Assembly: GCA_019689555.1 (NCBI GenBank) | Contig: JADGHE010000023.1 | Span: 1 to 46,755, forward strand | Length of the DNA: 46,755 nucleotides | Direction of reading: 5' to 3' | From: Variibacter sp. | GTDB lineage: Bacteria; Pseudomonadota; Alphaproteobacteria; Rhizobiales; Xanthobacteraceae | In this document: positions 43,984 to 46,755 of the stretch, piece after piece | How the letters are laid out: the number at the start of each line of letters is the position of its first letter | How positions within the stretch are numbered: position 1 is the stretch's first letter | Position numbers and translations under genes: made by a program | The notes under the pieces: generated by a model | Database searches by the model: none | Told to the model about the DNA's origin: nothing | The model's input: the letters and a program-made list of their open reading frames with translations, nothing else

Positions 43984-45269
43984 GCGCGGCCTCTCATAGC
44001 GTCTTTCGGCCGCCGCGCGAAGGCTTTCCCGGCGCGAGGAAAGCGGCCGGAGGCGCGCGCCGGCGGTGCGCGCGGGGAGGGGGAAGCCGGCCCCGAAGCG
44101 GCCGGGAGGAGGGCGCAGGCCCGTGGCCGATGCGGTTCCGTGCCTGCCCAAATAAGCGCCGAGGCCGCGCGGCGCACCGAGGAGGCCGAAAGCTTCGATT
44201 CGTCGACCTCGACGCCCAGTCCCGGCCCGTCGGGCAGGCGGGCGTGGCCGCGCTCGATCCGCAGGGGCTCGCGCGTGATGTCGCGGGCGAGATACTGGCA
44301 GGTGACGCTCACGTCCCAGTCGAGCTGCGGCAGGGCGGCGGCGAGATGCACGATCGCGGCGCTCGCGACGCTCGAATCCGCGACCTTGCCGGCGAGATTC
44401 ACGGACATGCCGAGCGCGTCCATGCGTCGGCCCGCGGTCATCACGGCCGAGAGGCCGCCGAGCTTGATCGTCTTCAGGCTGCCGCCGCGCGCGGCCCGCA
44501 TTCTGTGGTGGCGCTCGATGTCCTCCAGGCTGTGCACGCCCTCGTCGGTGCCGATCGGCACCGCGGTTGCGGCGGCCACCATCGCCATGCCCTCGAGATC
44601 CTTCCAGGCGACCGGCTGCTCGATGAAATCGAGGCCGGCGGCCGCGGCCCCGGCGGCGAACCGCAGCGCCTGCTCGCGCGTGTAGCCCTGGTTGGCGTCG
44701 GCGGAGACGTGCGGCCCCGTCCCAAGGGCGGCGCGCACGGCTGCGGCGCGCTCGAGATCCGCCTCGGGCGCTGCGCCGCCGATCTTGACCTTGAAGGCGA
44801 CGAAGCCTTCCGCCGCCATGCGCCGCGCGGCGGCCACGTCGGCCACGCGGTCGGCCGCCGCCAGCATCCTGAGCACCGGAACATCGCGCCGCACGATGCC
44901 GCCCAGCAGCTCGGCCACCGGCTTTCGTGCCCGCTTGCCGGCGAGATCGTACACGGCCATGTCGAGCGCCGACTTGGCGGCCGCGTTGCCGTACATGAGG
45001 CCGTCAATCGCCTGGCCGAAGGCGCTCACATCCTCGATCTCGAGCCCTTCGAGGGCCGGGCGCATGAAGTTCACCGCCGCGACCATGCTTTCGGGCGTTT
45101 CGCCCGTCATCGTGGGCGCCGAGGAGGCCTCGCCCCAGCCGACGAAGCCGTCCACGTCCTCCACGCGCACCAGCAGGTTTTCCGCGGTCTCGACCGTCGT
45201 TCTCGCCATCTTGATGGGCTCGACGAGCGGCAGGCTGATCCACAGCGGCGTGACCGATTTGATGCGCAC
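43974..45269 (-). CDS. mandelate racemase/muconate lactonizing enzyme family protein (enolase superfamily)
   Basis: Magnesium-dependent enzyme that abstracts a proton next to a carboxylate. Most of the active site is visible: K160-x-K162 in FKVKIGG, D191 in SADANQG, E217 in FIEQPV, D242 in GTDEGVHS and K269 in KTIKLGG, which places it in the MLE subgroup (cycloisomerase, dipeptide epimerase or racemase). The GTG at 45269 has GGGAGG about eight bases upstream and starts RIKSVTPLWISLPL. The fold should end near residue 365, but the frame continues to 431 through a low-complexity Pro/Arg/Ala tail and stops only inside the tRNA-Arg gene. The tail is probably not functional. The substrate is unknown. 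Confidence 0.87.
   Translation of the reverse strand: MRIKSVTPLWISLPLVEPIKMARTTVETAENLLVRVEDVDGFVGWGEASSAPTMTGETPESMVAAVNFMRPALEGLEIEDVSAFGQAIDGLMYGNAAAKSALDMAVYDLAGKRARKPVAELLGGIVRRDVPVLRMLAAADRVADVAAARRMAAEGFVAFKVKIGGAAPEADLERAAAVRAALGTGPHVSADANQGYTREQALRFAAGAAAAGLDFIEQPVAWKDLEGMAMVAAATAVPIGTDEGVHSLEDIERHHRMRAARGGSLKTIKLGGLSAVMTAGRRMDALGMSVNLAGKVADSSVASAAIVHLAAALPQLDWDVSVTCQYLARDITREPLRIERGHARLPDGPGLGVEVDESKLSASSVRRAASALIWAGTEPHRPRACALLPAASGPASPSPRAPPARASGRFPRAGKAFARRPKDAMRGRAAP
43993..44021 (-). promoter_or_regulatory. possible promoter of tRNA-Arg
   Basis: On the minus strand TTCGCG (plus 44016-44021), 17 bases, TATGAG (plus 43993-43998). Transcription would start about where the tRNA begins. 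The site lies within the C-terminal extension of the gene at 43974-45269. Confidence 0.4.
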
Positions 45270-45361
45270 GAGACGGGCCTCCCTTGTTCGCGGCGCGCGA
45301 GGATACATCCGCCCCCGCGGCAAGGGAACCGCCCGCGCCGAGGCCCCGCACGAGCGCCCCG

Positions 45362-46755
45362 TCAGGCCGCCGTGGCGCCGCCCGTGCCCAAATCCGCGAC
45401 GCAGCGCCGCAGCGCCGCGATCAACGCGGCGCTGTGCGGCAAGTGCGGCTCCTCGGCGTCGAGGATCCGCGCGAAGGCGCGCTTCTTCAGCGCGAGGATG
45501 TCGACGTCGCCGAGCTCGGGGTCGAGCTCGGCCGCGTCGCACACGATGTCGATCAGCCGGTCGAGCCCATGCAGCCGGCCGAGCAAATAGTCCTTCTCGC
45601 GGAAGGCGCGGGAGAAGAAGTCCGCGAAATGGCCGAACGCCGCGCCCATGAGGCTGCCGGGCCCGCTGAATGCGCCGAGCGTGTGGGCGTCCACCGGGCT
45701 GATGCGGTCGACGAGGACTTCGTTGAACTCCCCGATTTCGCGCCAGGTCATGACCGGGAACGTCAGCACGTCCCAGAACGGAAAGCCGAGATAGTTGACG
45801 AGCACTTCGCGGCGCGCCGCGGGGTGCCATTGCGCGGGGTCCATGGCGGCGAGCAGGCGGTCGATCTCGTCGGTGCTCGCATCGAGATCGATCTCGGCGG
45901 CGAGCGCCGCGATCAGCCGGTCGATCCGCCGCCCGTGACGCTGAACGAACAGCCGCGCATGGCGCCCAAGATCGCGCGCGTCGCGCGCGGACGGCGCGGA
46001 GGGAAACAGCCGTTCGGCGAGACCGACGGTGGCGCGGCTAAAGGTTGCCGCCTGCTCGTGGCGATTGAGAACGTCGAGCTTCTCGTAGAAGACCCGTTTC
46101 AGCCGATCGACGACCGTGCGGTCGAAGCCCGCGACGCCGCCCTGACCGAACACGTCGTAGAGGCGGTTCTGCCCTTCGATCAGGAAATGCAGTCGCCGCC
46201 GGCGGTAGTCGAGGTCGAAGGTGAGCAGGAACTTCACCCAGGCGGGCGCGCTTTGTTCGCCGGGCCGGCGTTCGAGGTTTGCCATTTCCCCGTCGACGGG
46301 TGCGAAGGCCGCGCCCGACTGGGCGGCCCAGGCGTCGATCACCTCCGCGATGGTGCGCGCGAGCGGCGATTGCAGCGGGACGCCGCGCAGCGTCGCAATG
46401 AGGTTGCTCACGAAAGCGCGCACCGAGGCGAGCTTCAGGCGCACATAGCCTTCGTAGGCGAAGCCCGCATCGCGCCGGACTTGCTCGTTCACCGCCTCGC
46501 GCCAGGCGCGCACCTGCGCGGCGGTGATCGGCTCATCGGGCGCGGCGGAGACGATCCTCTCGACGAGCCGGCTCACCCGCGGCCGCGCTTCGTCAATGAT
46601 CGCGCGGATGCGGCGGACCCGATCGTTGAAGTCGCTGACCCAGCCCAGTTCGTCGACCACCGGCTCGCTGCTCGGAATGTCCGAGAGCGCGCCCTTCAAT
46701 GTGGCGAAGAAGCCCGGCATGCGATGGTGCGTAGCGGAGGCGGGCGGGGCGGGGT
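45362..46755 (-). CDS. patatin-like protein, C-terminal DUF3376 region, 5' end beyond right edge
   Basis: The frame is open from the stop at 45362 to the right edge (at least 463 residues). An internal ATG at 46720 has no ribosome site, and the codons before it have no stop, so the gene most likely begins outside the window. The visible part resembles the C-terminal half (DUF3376) of patatin-related proteins of about 750 residues: WVSDFNDRVRRIRAIIDEA, YLGFPFWDVLTFPVMTW, RISPVDAHTLGAF and FADFFSRAFREKDYLLGRLH. The N-terminal patatin lipase domain with its GxSxG serine would lie outside. Without it catalytic activity cannot be judged. It is followed by the enolase-superfamily gene after 92 bases on the same strand. 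Confidence 0.72.
   Translation of the reverse strand, partial: PAPPASATHHRMPGFFATLKGALSDIPSSEPVVDELGWVSDFNDRVRRIRAIIDEARPRVSRLVERIVSAAPDEPITAAQVRAWREAVNEQVRRDAGFAYEGYVRLKLASVRAFVSNLIATLRGVPLQSPLARTIAEVIDAWAAQSGAAFAPVDGEMANLERRPGEQSAPAWVKFLLTFDLDYRRRRLHFLIEGQNRLYDVFGQGGVAGFDRTVVDRLKRVFYEKLDVLNRHEQAATFSRATVGLAERLFPSAPSARDARDLGRHARLFVQRHGRRIDRLIAALAAEIDLDASTDEIDRLLAAMDPAQWHPAARREVLVNYLGFPFWDVLTFPVMTWREIGEFNEVLVDRISPVDAHTLGAFSGPGSLMGAAFGHFADFFSRAFREKDYLLGRLHGLDRLIDIVCDAAELDPELGDVDILALKKRAFARILDAEEPHLPHSAALIAALRRCVADLGTGGATAA

Overview
The window looks like a chromosomal segment of a GC-rich alphaproteobacterium, most likely in the Hyphomicrobiales (Rhizobiales). The evidence is the divK-pleD pair next to a DUF3572-dinB pair, an LpxI-type lipid A cluster, an S2 protein with the long C-terminal tail seen in that order, GAAC-N7-GAAC type LexA boxes, and a GGAAC-N16-CGTT (EcfG-type) promoter. 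The genus cannot be fixed from the sequence alone.

Layout. 1-3941 (minus strand): a small partial gene, a DHA2-type MFS exporter, dinB and a DUF3572 gene. 4164-5917 (plus): divK and pleD, overlapping by four bases. 5918-6404 is non-coding with strong inverted repeats. 6405-12431 (minus): three oxidative enzymes that do not form a recognisable pathway, namely a TcuA-like flavoprotein, a succinate-semialdehyde-type dehydrogenase with an intrinsic terminator, and a CoxL-type molybdenum hydroxylase subunit without its partners. A REP-like repeat cluster lies at 8024-8149. 12773-14580 (plus): ppx/gppA and rlmE. 14754-14908: a 32-residue membrane peptide gene behind a promoter covered by two LexA boxes, followed by a 37-bp tandem repeat. 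15056-16687 (minus): an ATP-grasp protein and a secreted COG3904-like protein.

16914-36739 is the housekeeping core. It holds dnaE, an orphan Bug-family binding protein on the other strand, and then one long co-directional run: rpsB, tsf, pyrH, frr, uppS, cdsA, dxr, rseP, bamA, lpxD, fabZ, lpxA, lpxI, lpxB. The run joins translation (S2, EF-Ts, RRF), UMP kinase, isoprenoid and undecaprenyl phosphate supply, CDP-diacylglycerol synthesis, envelope stress proteolysis, outer membrane protein assembly and lipid A synthesis. The lpx genes overlap or nearly abut, which suggests co-transcription and coupled translation.

36868-46755 is accessory: a 66-residue four-cysteine protein, a ThDP-dependent enzyme with two divergent paralogous family III CoA-transferases (possibly an oxalyl-CoA or 2-hydroxyacyl-CoA route), an outer membrane beta-barrel protein, a four-helix membrane protein behind a general-stress promoter, tRNA-Arg(TCT), an enolase-superfamily enzyme whose reading frame runs into the tRNA gene, and the C-terminal part of a patatin-like/DUF3376 protein cut by the right edge.

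The most interesting candidate is the LexA-controlled 32-residue membrane peptide at 14810-14908. Its architecture resembles that of SOS-induced division inhibitors such as Caulobacter SidA, but homology has not been shown.
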